The notes: generated from the sequence alone by a model not told the origin. A stretch of 64,000 nucleotides of DNA from CAISCU01 sp943361925 (GCA_943361925.1 CALRIT020000022.1:1-64000), one strand, 5' to 3'. Shown: positions 43,753-53,588, counted from the first letter of the stretch. Translations and numbers: made by a program.

Positions 43753-44151
43753 ATGAATTTCAGAAGAAAAAAGAAATTTGAAGCAGAGGTATCAACTTCC
43801 TCATTAAACGACATCATGTTTTTCCTGCTGTTGTTTTTCCTGATTATTTCAACAGTTGCTAATCCCAGTGTTATTAAGGTTTTATTACCTAAAGCAAATA
43901 ACAACCAAACTTTAAACAAAAAGCAGGTTACACTTACTATTAATAAAAGTAAGGAATATTACTTAAACGATAAACTAATCGTTCCAGCTGATTTAGAAAG
44001 TAGAATTCAACAGGAAACTGCAGGTGTTCCTGACCCTACGATTGTATTACGTATGGATGCAGAATTAACCATTCAGGATTTAGTTGATATTCTTGCAACC
44101 GGAACAAAACTAAAAGTAAGAGTTGTAATGGCTACTCAAGCCATGAATTAA
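43753..44151 (+). CDS. exbD: ExbD/TolR-family biopolymer transport protein
   Basis: 132 residues. One N-terminal helix (DIMFFLLLFFLIISTVA, about 20-36) with the essential Asp20-type residue at its start (SLNDIMFFLL), then a periplasmic domain (about 45-132) with VTLTINKSKEYYLNDKLI. It partners the upstream ExbB-like protein. Together they may power the TonB receptor in this window, though receptors elsewhere would share them. Confidence 0.92.
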   Translation: MNFRRKKKFEAEVSTSSLNDIMFFLLLFFLIISTVANPSVIKVLLPKANNNQTLNKKQVTLTINKSKEYYLNDKLIVPADLESRIQQETAGVPDPTIVLRMDAELTIQDLVDILATGTKLKVRVVMATQAMN

Positions 44152-44325
44152 GGGGAAAAGAAGAATTGAGGTAATCGTTTTGGGGCCTTGCTTAAAGGCG
44201 GGATTTAATTGAACAAAAGCTGTTTATATTTCTAAATTTCAATTGGAAAAATACCATTGAGTTTTGCAATTCAACATGGCTGATGCAAAACAAGTGCTAG
44301 TGGACGTTTGATATTTATTCTTCTC
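44152..44325. other. Intergenic region with an 8-base hairpin, no clear gene
   Basis: 174 bases whose texture differs from nearby gaps (GGGGCC and GGCGGG patches). It holds GTTTTGCA (44261-44268) / TGCAAAAC (44284-44291) as a stem with 15-base loop. A tiny ORF around 44276 is too short to support. It may be the edge of a small cassette containing the next lipoprotein gene. Confidence 0.3.
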
Positions 44326-44700
44326 TTACTTTTCAGCAATTAATGTACCACCATCTGCCATCCTTTTGTGGCGGTATTTATAATTCTTATCTGAATAAAA
44401 TGTCACTTCATTTTCGCCATCAATTGAGTCCAAATGAAAACTTTCTAAATCTATAATTTCATGTAGTTCCATTTCAAAATTAGAACTACTTTCCGTCTTG
44501 GATCGGCATTCTTGACAATATACAGTCGTTAACCATACAACATATACAGAGTCTATGTCTTCATTATTTTCTGATTTTAAGTAAAGGTATCCTTTCTCGT
44601 CAGAATATAGGTTGTCTCTAATTACTTTATATCCTAAATCGTTGTAATTGGAACATCCGAAAAGAAATAAAAGATATGTGTAAAAAAAGTATTTTTTCAT
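44326..44700 (-). CDS. Small hypothetical lipoprotein
   Basis: 124 residues. Lipoprotein signal ending LFGCSNYN, then a mostly acidic domain with ECRSKTE (one CxxC-like YCQEC) and the ending DKNYKYRHKRMADGGTLI. I recognise no family. It stands alone between ExbD (convergent) and uridine kinase (same strand, 90 bases away) with no strong promoter seen. Confidence 0.7.
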   Translation of the reverse strand: MKKYFFYTYLLFLFGCSNYNDLGYKVIRDNLYSDEKGYLYLKSENNEDIDSVYVVWLTTVYCQECRSKTESSSNFEMELHEIIDLESFHLDSIDGENEVTFYSDKNYKYRHKRMADGGTLIAEK

Positions 44701-44790
44701 CCTAAGTACCTACTTTAATTCTTACTAACAAAAAAATAACCTCAGTACTTTTTCAAAACTGAATCTTTAATAATACTAAAACGCTTTTTA

Positions 44791-45441
44791 TTAATAAGGT
44801 CTAACAGTATCTGCTTCCTGCAGGTGTTTCCTCAGGTGATCAGAAAGTACACCTAGGCTATGTCCAAAATGTACATTGTTATTGATGATTAAATCTGCCT
44901 GTGCCATAAATGGAAGTAGAAATTGTCGGTAAGAAGGCAATACATGGTGTTTCCATTGGTACAAAACAAAATCTTCTTCAATATTTCTTTCTGCAACATC
45001 ACGCACCAATCTTCTATTTAATGCAATTTCTTCATCAGCATTAATAAAAATTTTCAAGTGAAACTGGTCAAAAATCTCTGGTTCATAAAAAATAAATAAA
45101 CCTTCACATATAATAATAGGTGCTGGATTAAATTCGAGCATTTTCCCTTTTTTATCATAATGCTGAAAAAGGTATTCTTCTCTTTCAACTTTTTCGCCTC
45201 TACCCAATTTAGCTATATCAACAGCAAACTGATGTAAATCTACACATTCAGGTAAATCAAAATTGATATGACCATTTTCATCACGCTTGTGTTCAAATGC
45301 AGTTTTGTAATAATTATCCTGAGAGATAATACAAACCTCTGATTCTGAAAATATTGACCTTAAAGAATTTAAGAAATGAGTTTTACCACTGGCACTTCCA
45401 CCGGTAATTCCTATTAAATATGGTCGTCTGCTTGAACTCAT
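44791..45441 (-). CDS. udk: Uridine kinase
   Basis: 216 residues. Walker A GITGGSASGKT at the start, SQDNYYK (substrate loop), DLPECVDLHQF, and ICEGLFIFYE. It phosphorylates uridine and cytidine to their monophosphates in pyrimidine salvage. Normal length. It stands alone on the minus strand, with about 240 bases to the divergent TetR gene. Confidence 0.94.
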   Translation of the reverse strand: MSSSRRPYLIGITGGSASGKTHFLNSLRSIFSESEVCIISQDNYYKTAFEHKRDENGHINFDLPECVDLHQFAVDIAKLGRGEKVEREEYLFQHYDKKGKMLEFNPAPIIICEGLFIFYEPEIFDQFHLKIFINADEEIALNRRLVRDVAERNIEEDFVLYQWKHHVLPSYRQFLLPFMAQADLIINNNVHFGHSLGVLSDHLRKHLQEADTVRPY

Positions 45442-45610
45442 TACGAAAAAATGTATTTCTGCAAAAGAAAGAAAATTTCACTCAAATTTCCTTTTCTATT
45501 CTCAATGCCGATAAATTCTTCTTAAAAATGATTTCTGAAATACAATTTTAACCACTTGTATAAAACAAGAAAACTGACGAAAAATTAACATCTTCATTAT
45601 CAGGCAGTTC

Positions 45611-45647
45611 GGAAACTAAGGAAACTTTCATAACATTTAAAGTTTCC
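45611..45647. promoter_or_regulatory. Palindromic operator before the TetR/RND operon
   Basis: GGAAACTTT (45620-45628), 10 bases, AAAGTTTCC (45639-45647): perfect 9-base inverted arms. An extra half-site GGAAACTAA lies at 45611-45619. The right arm covers the -33 region of the promoter below, the usual place for a TetR repressor to act. Confidence 0.72.
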
Positions 45648-45671
45648 AATACTGTAAAAGTTTTATCTTTG
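45642..45671 (+). promoter_or_regulatory. Promoter of the TetR/RND operon
   Basis: TATCTTTG (45664-45671) is a full -7 match; the -33 region is GTTT (45642-45645), inside the operator. The leader to ATG 45680 is very short. Confidence 0.6.
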
Positions 45672-45679
45672 CCCCCGAA

Positions 45680-46303
45680 ATGACAAACGTAGACGAAAAT
45701 AAGAATAAGGTATTGTTAGGTGCTAGTAACTTATTCCTCAAATTTGGCTTCAAAAGCATTACAATGGATGATGTTGCCCGTGAGTTGGGAATATCAAAAA
45801 AAACTCTTTATCAGCACTTTGCCGACAAAAACGAACTAGTAGACCAAGCAATAGAAGCTCACTTAAGTGAAGAAAAGGAAGCTTGTACCAATTTAAGTCG
45901 GGAGCATGAAAATCCAATTGATTTAATGCTGAGTATATCAGAAACATTAAGTGATAGGAAAAAGCAAATCAACCAAAGTATCATATTCGACCTGAAAAAA
46001 TATTTTAAACCCTGCTGGGATAAATTAAACCGATTCAGGGTTGAATTTATTTACAATGAAATCCTAAAAAACATTAAAAGTGGAAAATCATCAGGTTGGT
46101 ACAGAGAAGATGTAAATGAAGAGTTGGTTGCAAAATTTTACATTCACCTGGTAGATTTATTAATCAACCCAGATAATAACCTTGAAGACAAATTCAATTT
46201 AAAAGAATTACAATTAGAGATGATGAAATATCATTTAAGAGGAATTTGTACTGAGAAAGGACTCAAATATTTAAACGATCAAACAATTAAAACAGATAAA
46301 TAA
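45680..46303 (+). CDS. TetR-family transcriptional repressor of the efflux operon
   Basis: 207 residues. The N-terminal helix-turn-helix domain (about 8-55, ITMDDVARELGISKKTLYQHFADK) is classic TetR. The C-terminal ligand domain is helical. It is first in the operon with tolC-like, adaptor and RND genes, and a palindrome lies over its own promoter, so autoregulation and drug- or lipid-induced release are expected. The inducer is unknown. Confidence 0.93.
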   Translation: MTNVDENKNKVLLGASNLFLKFGFKSITMDDVARELGISKKTLYQHFADKNELVDQAIEAHLSEEKEACTNLSREHENPIDLMLSISETLSDRKKQINQSIIFDLKKYFKPCWDKLNRFRVEFIYNEILKNIKSGKSSGWYREDVNEELVAKFYIHLVDLLINPDNNLEDKFNLKELQLEMMKYHLRGICTEKGLKYLNDQTIKTDK

Positions 46304-46309
46304 CCCTAT

Positions 46310-47695
46310 ATGAAAGTCAAATTAGCCATCACAATGTTTGCGCTTGTATTTAGTATTATAGCTAAATCACAAGATTCAAACATTAAAAAGATGAACTTAA
46401 ATGAGGCATTGGAATTTGCGAAAACCAATAACGCCACATTAAAAAACTCAAAACTAGACGAACTATTAGCTAAAAAAAGAGTAAAGGAAATAGTTGCAGC
46501 AGGTTTACCCCAAGTTACAGGTAAAGCAGAATTCATGCATTACTTCACTATTCCAACCACTGCCCTACCCGATTTTATTAGTCCGGTAGTTTACGGAAAC
46601 TTAGTTGGTTATGGAGTAATTCCAGCTACGACTCCTGCGCCACCAGCAGGAATTGTTCCAGCTCAATTTGGTGTTAAAAACAATTTAACAGTTAGTGCCA
46701 GTGCCTCTCAATTATTGTTTGATGGTTCTTATTTGATGGGATTAAAAGCATCAAACCAATATGTAAATCTTGCAAAACTAGGAACTCATCAATCTGAAAT
46801 TGAATTAGAAGTAAATGTAAAAAAAGCCTACTACCAGGTTTTACTGATTGATGTAACCATGGATATTTTAAATAGTAATATTAAATACCTGGAAAAAACC
46901 ACTTATGATTTAACTGAAACTGCAAAAGCCGGTTTAATGGAAAAGATGGATGCAGACAGAGTAAGATTACAATTATCAAACTTAAATTTACAAAGAGACA
47001 GACTAATTGATGGTAAAATAATTGCTTATACAGCATTAAAACTACAATTAGGTGCTAATGTTAGTGATAGTATTGTATTAACTGATAAAATCAATACAAT
47101 TCAAGCTTCCAATGAAAACTTAGGAATGGATTTGGCTGCAGGTGATTATTCAAAAAGAATCGATGCACAAATTCTTGAGCAACAAAAAAAATTAAACAAT
47201 ATCGACAAGCAAAGATGGCAGTATTCCTACTTACCATCAATTGTTGCATTTGCTCAAGTTCAAAGAAATACATTTGGTGCAGAATTTAGCGAAGTAGGCA
47301 AAACCTGGTATAATGGTGCTCTTGCAGGACTAACTCTTCAAATGCCAATTTTTGATGGTCTAATGAAACAGTCAAAAATTCAACAAGCTAAAATAAATGA
47401 TAAAAAAATTGAAAATGGAAAAAGCATTTTAATTCAAGCAATTGAACTTGAAAGAATTAGTGCTAAAGCAAAATATTTAAGAGCTCGTCAACAGTTAAAA
47501 ATCCAAAAAGAAAATGTTGATTTAGCAAAAGACATTTTAGAAAAATCAAATTTAAAATTGAAAGAAGGAGTTGGATCAAGCTTAGAATTAACAAGTGCTC
47601 AGAACGATTATCTAAATGCTGAGTCGAATTACCTTTCAACACTATACGACATATTAGTTGCAGAAGCAGAACTTAAAAAAGCTATCGGATATTAA
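46310..47695 (+). CDS. TolC-family outer-membrane efflux channel
   Basis: 461 residues. Signal peptide (ending IAKSQ), then two outer membrane efflux (OEP) repeats of alternating long helices and beta-strand insertions (for example LTVSASASQLLFDGSYLMGL, the strand region). It forms the exit duct of the tripartite pump with the two genes that follow, seven bases after tetR. Confidence 0.94.
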   Translation: MKVKLAITMFALVFSIIAKSQDSNIKKMNLNEALEFAKTNNATLKNSKLDELLAKKRVKEIVAAGLPQVTGKAEFMHYFTIPTTALPDFISPVVYGNLVGYGVIPATTPAPPAGIVPAQFGVKNNLTVSASASQLLFDGSYLMGLKASNQYVNLAKLGTHQSEIELEVNVKKAYYQVLLIDVTMDILNSNIKYLEKTTYDLTETAKAGLMEKMDADRVRLQLSNLNLQRDRLIDGKIIAYTALKLQLGANVSDSIVLTDKINTIQASNENLGMDLAAGDYSKRIDAQILEQQKKLNNIDKQRWQYSYLPSIVAFAQVQRNTFGAEFSEVGKTWYNGALAGLTLQMPIFDGLMKQSKIQQAKINDKKIENGKSILIQAIELERISAKAKYLRARQQLKIQKENVDLAKDILEKSNLKLKEGVGSSLELTSAQNDYLNAESNYLSTLYDILVAEAELKKAIGY

Positions 47696-47714
47696 AATAT
47701 TAAATAAACCATAT

Positions 47715-48842
47715 ATGAAAAACTATATTATCATCACACTAAGCAGCTTAATTCTTTTGGGAATGGTAGCTTGTAATGGAGAAAATGGCATTACTGCCAA
47801 AAAAGCGGAGCTGGAATCGTTAAAGCGAGAAATGGCTGAAATCTCTTCTAAAATTAAAACACTTGAAGAAGAAATCACACTAGCGGGTGACTCAAGTAAA
47901 GCGAATGAAAAAAGTAAAATTGTTGGCGTTAGCGCTGTAAAATTCGAAAGCTTCAACAAATACATTGATGTTCAAGGTTATGTTGATGGAGATGAAAATG
48001 TAACTCTATCAGCTAAAGTACCTTCAACAGTAACTAAAGTATTAGTTAATGCCGGTGACAGAGTTAAAGTTGGACAAGTATTAGCTACTCTTGACGGAGA
48101 TATTGTTAAAACACAATTGAAAGATTTAGAAACCAATTTGAAATTTGTAACTGAATTATACAACAAACAAAAAGCACTTTGGGACAAAGGTGTTGGTAGT
48201 GAAGTTCAATTCCTATCAGCAAAAAACAACAAAGAATCTCTTGAGCAAAAATTAGCTACAGTAAAAGAAAACTTAGACATGTACCTAATTAAATCTCCAA
48301 TTAACGGAACCATTGATGAAGTAATGTTAAAAGCAGGACAAGCTTCTGTACCTGGATATCCTGCATTCAGAGTTGTAAACTTCAGCAAGTTAAAAGTAAA
48401 AGCAGATTTAGCTGAAACTTATGCATCTGAAGTAAAAAGCGGTAACTCAGTAATTCTTCAATTTCCCGATATCAAAAAAGAATTAAAATCAACTTTGAGA
48501 TATAGTGGAAGATCAATCAATTTATTAAACAGAACTTTCGGAATTGAAGCTGATTTACCTTCAAGCGAAGATTTTATTCCTAACATGGTTGCTGTTGTAA
48601 AAGTTGTTTCTTACCACAAAGAAAAAGCGATTGTAGTTCCAATCAATCTGGTTCAGGATTCAGAAGGCAAAAAAGTAATTTTTATTGCTGATGCAGTTAG
48701 CAAAAAAGCGATGAAAAAAGAAGTAACAGTAGGAAACATCTATAATGGAAAAGCCGAAATTACATCAGGTTTAAATGAAGGTGACCAAATAATTATTGCC
48801 GGTTACCAAGACTTAAACGATCAAGAAAGTGTCAAATACTAA
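47715..48842 (+). CDS. RND efflux periplasmic adaptor lipoprotein
   Basis: 375 residues from ATG 47715. An upstream open frame to 47658 overlaps the tolC-like gene and is rejected. Lipoprotein signal ending LGMVACNG. Coiled-coil start (about 25-60), barrel-sandwich hybrid (VTKVLVNAGDRVKVGQVLATLDG), hairpin, and beta-barrel. It links the RND pump to the TolC channel. Confidence 0.93.
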   Translation: MKNYIIITLSSLILLGMVACNGENGITAKKAELESLKREMAEISSKIKTLEEEITLAGDSSKANEKSKIVGVSAVKFESFNKYIDVQGYVDGDENVTLSAKVPSTVTKVLVNAGDRVKVGQVLATLDGDIVKTQLKDLETNLKFVTELYNKQKALWDKGVGSEVQFLSAKNNKESLEQKLATVKENLDMYLIKSPINGTIDEVMLKAGQASVPGYPAFRVVNFSKLKVKADLAETYASEVKSGNSVILQFPDIKKELKSTLRYSGRSINLLNRTFGIEADLPSSEDFIPNMVAVVKVVSYHKEKAIVVPINLVQDSEGKKVIFIADAVSKKAMKKEVTVGNIYNGKAEITSGLNEGDQIIIAGYQDLNDQESVKY

Positions 48843-48863
48843 ACTCTATTAACAGAATAGAAT

Positions 48864-51800
48864 ATGTTAGATAAAATAAAAGAATTTAAACCATCCAGTT
48901 GGTCTATAGATAACAAAACAAGTATCTATATCATGACCATCATTATTACGCTGGCAGGTTTGTTTAGCTATAATTCATTACCTAAGGAACAATTTCCTGA
49001 AGTAGTGTTTCCTCAAATATTAGTTACAACAATATATCCAGGAACTTCTCCAGCTGATATGGAAAACCTTGTTTCAAAAAATATTGAGAAACAAGTTAAA
49101 TCGATATCAGGCGTAAAAAAAGTAACAAGTTCATCATTGCAGGATTTCTCAATGGTAAACGTTGAGTTCAATACAGATGTTGACGTACCTGTTGCCAAAC
49201 AAAAAGTAAAAGATGCGGTTGACAAAGCGAAAAACGATTTACCAAATGACTTACCAGATGATCCACAAGTTATTGATATCGACGTTTCTCAACTTCCAAT
49301 CATGAACGTGCATTTATCTGGAGATTATAGTCTTGATAAATTGAAAAAATATGCTGAAGACTTACAAGATAGAATTGAAGGTTTAAAGGAAATTACCCGT
49401 GTAGATATTGTTGGTGCCTTAGACCGTGAAATTAAAATTGATGTTGATATGTACAAAATGCAATCAGCAGGTGTAAGTTTTAGAGATATTGAATCAGCTG
49501 TTGCGTACGAAAATCTAACCATCTCAGGCGGACAAATGAGAATGGAAGGTGTGAAAAGATCAATTAATGTTGTTGGTCAGTTTATCGACCCAAATAAAAT
49601 TGGTGATATCGTTGTTAGAGCAGGTTCAGGAGCTACGGTTTACTTAAAAGACATCGCTACAATTACAGATGGATTTAAAGAACAAGAGAGTTTTGCGCGT
49701 TTAGATAACAAAAATGTAATTACATTAAATGTTATTAAAAGAAGTGGTGAAAACTTAATTGATGCTAGTGATAAAATCAAAAAAATAACAGAGGACATGA
49801 AGGAAACTTCACTCCCTGAAAACTTAACTGTGACTATTACCGGAGACCAGTCTTCAAATACAAGAGTTACTCTTCATGATTTGATTAATACCATTATCAT
49901 CGGATTTATCTTGGTAACTGTAATTCTGATGTTTTTCATGGGAACAACAAACGCAATTTTCGTTGGGCTTTCAGTACCATTATCTATGGCAGTTGCATTT
50001 ATTATCATGCCAACATTTGGTTTTACTTTAAACATGATTGTATTGTTCTCTTTCTTATTAGCACTTGGTATTGTGGTGGATGATGCAATTGTGGTAATTG
50101 AGAATACCCACAGGATATTTGAAAACGGAAAAGTTCCGATTAAAAAAGCAGCCAAATTAGCTGCAGGTGAAGTATTCTTACCAGTATTCTCAGGAACACT
50201 TACAACTTTGGCTCCATTTATTCCTTTGGCTTTCTGGCAAGGAGTAATTGGTAAATTCATGTTCTTCTTACCAATAACATTAATTATTACATTGAGTGCA
50301 TCTCTTGTAGTTGCTTATATTATGAATCCTGTTTTCGCTGTTGATTTTATGAAAACTCATGAAGAAGAAAAAGCAGCAAGACAAAACAAAAAAGGATACA
50401 AAATAACTGCAACAATTTTTGGAGCATTGGCATTGATATTCTACATTTCAGGTAATCATGGAATGGGTAATTTCTTAGTTCTATTATTCGGACTTTACTC
50501 GCTAAACAGATTTGTTTTATACAAGTGGATAGAAAACTGGCAAAATCATACTTGGCCAAGAGTACAAGAAGCTTACAAAAGTAGAATTACATGGTTTCTT
50601 GCAGGAAGCAGACCAATCTGGACAATGGTAGGAATTGTTGTTTTATTCTTTGCATCTATTGTAATTACAGGAATTGCTAAACCAGGAGTTGTATTCTTTC
50701 CAAAAAGTGACCCGAACTTTATCTATACCTATTTAAGATTACCGATAGGAACAGACCAAACTTATACTGATTCAATCACGAAAATTGTTGAAAAAAGAAT
50801 TTATAAAGTAATTGGAGATTCTAATGAAATGGTTGAATCTGTTATCTCAAATGTTTCAGTTGGTGCTGGTGATGAAGGTAACTTTGAAGCATCATTCTCA
50901 GCACAACCACATTTAGGAAAAGTATCGGTTGCATTTGTTGAATTCTCAAAAAGAAATGGGAAGTCTACGGTAGTTTATTTGGATAAAATTAGAGAAGCAG
51001 TTAAAGGTATCCCAGGTGCAGAAATTTCTGTTGATCAAGAACAAGGCGGACCACCAACAGGTAAACCGGTAAACATTGAAATTTCGGGTGATGATTTCTC
51101 AGAATTATCAGTAGTTTCTAAAAACATGAAACGTTATTTAGATTCACTTTCAATTCCGGGTGTTGAGGAATTGAAGTCGGATTTACAATCAAACAAACCA
51201 GAAATTGAAGTAGTTATAGATAGAGAAAGAGCTAACAGAGAAGGAATTTCAACAGGTCAAATTGGAATGGAATTAAGAACAGCCATTTTTGGTAAAGAAA
51301 TTTCAAAATTCAAAGATGCCAATGATGAGTATCCAATCAATTTAAGGTATTCATTTGATCAAAGAAACAACATCAATGAAATCATGAATTTGAAGATTGC
51401 TTTCCGTGATATGAATATGGGCGGAATGATGAGAAGCATACCACTATCATCAGTAGCAACCATTAAGTATGTAAACAATTACGGCGGTATTAAAAGAAAA
51501 AATCAGAAACGTGTTGTTACCATCTCTTCAAATGTACTTTCAGGCTTCACACCAAATGAGGTTGTTGCAAGTGTAACAAAAGCAGTTGAAAGATATAAAT
51601 TACCTAATACTGTTAAAGTTGACATGACTGGTGAACAAGAAGAACAAGCTGAAACAGGAGCTTTCCTTGGAGGTGCATTAATGATTTCATTAGGGTTGAT
51701 CTTTTTAATTCTAGTAACTCAGTTTAATTCGATTTCAAAACCTATCATTATTTTATCTGAAATCATCTTCAGTATAATTGGAGTTCTTTTAGGATTTTCA

Positions 51801-52235
51801 TTTACTGGAATGGATATTTCAATCATCATGACAGGTGTAGGAATTATTGCTTTGGCAGGAATTGTAGTACGAAATGGTATCCTCTTAGTTGAATTTACCG
51901 AAATCTTACATAGCCATGGAATGGAGTATAAAGAGGCAATTATTGAAGCCGGAAAAACCAGGATGACACCTGTTATTTTAACAGCTTCTGCTACCATGTT
52001 AGGCCTGATTCCCTTGGCAGTAGGCTTAAATATCGACTTCGTAACTTTGTTTACAGAACTTAACCCACACATCTTTTTCGGAGGTGATTCGGTGGCGTTT
52101 TGGGGACCTTTGAGCTGGACAATGATATTTGGTTTATCATTTGCAACATTTTTAACCTTGATATTAGTGCCAGTTATGTTACTTTTGACACACAGAATTA
52201 AAGAAAGATTCGGACTGATTAAAACAAAACATTAA
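48864..52235 (+). CDS. RND-family multidrug efflux pump
   Basis: 1,123 residues, longer than AcrB (about 1,050) owing to an extra segment between residues about 500 and 575 (a charged linker and an added helix pair). Proton-relay Asp406 and Asp407 lie in GIVVDDAIVVIEN; the FFMGTTNAIFVGLSVPLSMAV and C-terminal GIIALAGIVVRNGILLVEF helices are typical. It exports drugs, detergents or lipids using proton flow. Part of the TetR-TolC-adaptor operon; the operon ends at the terminator near 52,320. Confidence 0.95.
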   Translation: MLDKIKEFKPSSWSIDNKTSIYIMTIIITLAGLFSYNSLPKEQFPEVVFPQILVTTIYPGTSPADMENLVSKNIEKQVKSISGVKKVTSSSLQDFSMVNVEFNTDVDVPVAKQKVKDAVDKAKNDLPNDLPDDPQVIDIDVSQLPIMNVHLSGDYSLDKLKKYAEDLQDRIEGLKEITRVDIVGALDREIKIDVDMYKMQSAGVSFRDIESAVAYENLTISGGQMRMEGVKRSINVVGQFIDPNKIGDIVVRAGSGATVYLKDIATITDGFKEQESFARLDNKNVITLNVIKRSGENLIDASDKIKKITEDMKETSLPENLTVTITGDQSSNTRVTLHDLINTIIIGFILVTVILMFFMGTTNAIFVGLSVPLSMAVAFIIMPTFGFTLNMIVLFSFLLALGIVVDDAIVVIENTHRIFENGKVPIKKAAKLAAGEVFLPVFSGTLTTLAPFIPLAFWQGVIGKFMFFLPITLIITLSASLVVAYIMNPVFAVDFMKTHEEEKAARQNKKGYKITATIFGALALIFYISGNHGMGNFLVLLFGLYSLNRFVLYKWIENWQNHTWPRVQEAYKSRITWFLAGSRPIWTMVGIVVLFFASIVITGIAKPGVVFFPKSDPNFIYTYLRLPIGTDQTYTDSITKIVEKRIYKVIGDSNEMVESVISNVSVGAGDEGNFEASFSAQPHLGKVSVAFVEFSKRNGKSTVVYLDKIREAVKGIPGAEISVDQEQGGPPTGKPVNIEISGDDFSELSVVSKNMKRYLDSLSIPGVEELKSDLQSNKPEIEVVIDRERANREGISTGQIGMELRTAIFGKEISKFKDANDEYPINLRYSFDQRNNINEIMNLKIAFRDMNMGGMMRSIPLSSVATIKYVNNYGGIKRKNQKRVVTISSNVLSGFTPNEVVASVTKAVERYKLPNTVKVDMTGEQEEQAETGAFLGGALMISLGLIFLILVTQFNSISKPIIILSEIIFSIIGVLLGFSFTGMDISIIMTGVGIIALAGIVVRNGILLVEFTEILHSHGMEYKEAIIEAGKTRMTPVILTASATMLGLIPLAVGLNIDFVTLFTELNPHIFFGGDSVAFWGPLSWTMIFGLSFATFLTLILVPVMLLLTHRIKERFGLIKTKH

Positions 52236-52297
52236 TTCAGTCGTTCATAAGATAGTTGCATCTGGGGTAGAGGTGCAATTTGTTTCATAGGCTAAAG

Positions 52298-52328
52298 CGG
52301 GGTTCGAGAAATCGGCCCCGTTTTTTTT
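52298..52328 (+). terminator. Terminator of the RND efflux operon
   Basis: CGGGG (52298-52302) pairs with CCCCG (52316-52320) around a 13-base loop, followed by eight T. Confidence 0.85.
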
Positions 52329-52353
52329 GTTCATGATTAGAAATTTTCAAGAC

Positions 52354-52361
52354 TAAATTTG
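52354..52361 (+). promoter_or_regulatory. -7 box of the ArsC-like gene
   Basis: TAAATTTG, 20 bases before ATG 52382. No good -33 box at normal distance. Confidence 0.5.
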
Positions 52362-52381
52362 CTTCTAGATTCTAAATTAAC

Positions 52382-52726
52382 ATGTTAAAAATATACCACA
52401 ATAGTCGTTGCGGAAAAAGCCGCACAGCGATGCAAATTTTGCAAGAGAAAGAAATCAAATTTGAGGTAATAGAATATTTAAAAACGCCCCTCAATCAAAA
52501 ACAAATAAAAGCACTCTTAAAAAAGCTTGGAATAAAAGCCATTGATTTGCTTAGAAAAAATGAAGACCTCTACAAAACCAGTTTTAAAGAACTCCATTTA
52601 AGCGAAAAAGACTGGATTAAGGTATTAGCGGAAAATCCTATTTTAATTGAAAGGCCCATCATTGAAAATAATGAAAGAGCAATTATTGCCAGACCACCGG
52701 AATTGGTGGAGGAGTTTGTAGGGTAA
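52382..52726 (+). CDS. arsC: ArsC/Spx-like arsenate reductase (glutaredoxin type)
   Basis: 114 residues, usual length. HNSRCGKSR at residues 6-14 holds the redox Cys (Cys10), and ERPIIENNERAIIARPPE is the family ending with the two arginine-containing substrate loop. It reduces arsenate using glutathione/glutaredoxin, or belongs to the related YffB group with unknown role. No arsB or arsR gene is nearby, so arsenic function is not certain. Confidence 0.9.
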   Translation: MLKIYHNSRCGKSRTAMQILQEKEIKFEVIEYLKTPLNQKQIKALLKKLGIKAIDLLRKNEDLYKTSFKELHLSEKDWIKVLAENPILIERPIIENNERAIIARPPELVEEFVG

Positions 52727-52887
52727 GTTTGCCAAATGAAAAATACGATTGATAGAAGATATAACAAATTCATTTTTAAAAAGCTTACTAAATAAAATAG
52801 AATATAAACTTTGAAGTAATCCAAGAATTTAAAATAATTATATCCTCGATTAAGCTCTGATAAACAAATTGATTCCTTTAAAACACA

Positions 52888-52923
52888 AAAAAAGGGGATG
52901 CAAAAATTTGCATCCCCTTTTTT
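52888..52923. terminator. Bidirectional terminator between arsC and yceI
   Basis: AAAAAAGGGGATGCAAA and its complement, 17-base stem with a minimal loop, T runs on both strands. The stretch 52727-52887 before it shows nothing else. Confidence 0.92.
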
Positions 52924-52942
52924 CAAGTATTAAGATTAAAAC

Positions 52943-53566
52943 TTATTTCTTAGCTACAACTCTAACTTTTACATTGAAAGTGTTAGCAATAGCTTTGTCG
53001 CCAATACCTTCGAAGAAAGAAGCTGAACCGTATTTGATATCATATAAAGTACGATCGATATCAAACTCAGCATTTGCAATTACTTGACCATCTTTAATTA
53101 CTACGAAAGCACCGAATTTTACTTCTTTAGTGATTCCTTTGATAGTTAAATCAGCTACTACATTATAGTTGTTTTCACCAGCTTTAGCACCTTTAATTGC
53201 TGTTGCAGATTTAATTTTAATTGTAGCAGTTGTATTTTTTTCAGTAGAGAAAAAATCATCACTTTTTAAGTGACCAACCAATTTATCATGCCACTCACCT
53301 TGTAAATCTGTTGCATCGATAGTTGTCATGTCGATAAGAATTTCAGCACCAACTAAAGAAGTACCTTGTACTGAAATTGAACCACCTTTAAAAGTAGCAA
53401 CACCAAAATGCTCACCTGTTACTTTTTTAGCATGCCATTTGAAAGTAGAAGCAGTTGCATCTACAGTGTAAGAATCAGCAGCTTTTTTAGTAGCTTTTTT
53501 TGGAGAACCAGCAAACACAGATAAACCCAGACCTGCGATTGTTAAAAACATCATTAACTTTTTCAT
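52943..53566 (-). CDS. YceI family secreted protein
   Basis: 207 residues. Signal peptide (ending SVFAG), then a YceI lipocalin-like domain: VDATASTFKWHAKKVTGEHFG, LVGHLKSDDFF, LTIKGITKEVKF. Such proteins bind long polyisoprenoid lipids in the periplasm. It lies 22 bases after the MarR gene on the same strand, so it is probably MarR-controlled. Confidence 0.93.
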   Translation of the reverse strand: MKKLMMFLTIAGLGLSVFAGSPKKATKKAADSYTVDATASTFKWHAKKVTGEHFGVATFKGGSISVQGTSLVGAEILIDMTTIDATDLQGEWHDKLVGHLKSDDFFSTEKNTTATIKIKSATAIKGAKAGENNYNVVADLTIKGITKEVKFGAFVVIKDGQVIANAEFDIDRTLYDIKYGSASFFEGIGDKAIANTFNVKVRVVAKK

Positions 53567-53588
53567 ATTCTTTTGTATTTATTGAAAA

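Noticed and set aside
44276..44311. 11-codon ORF starting ATGGCTGATGCA
   Set aside because: Too short and without upstream signals or conservation evidence.
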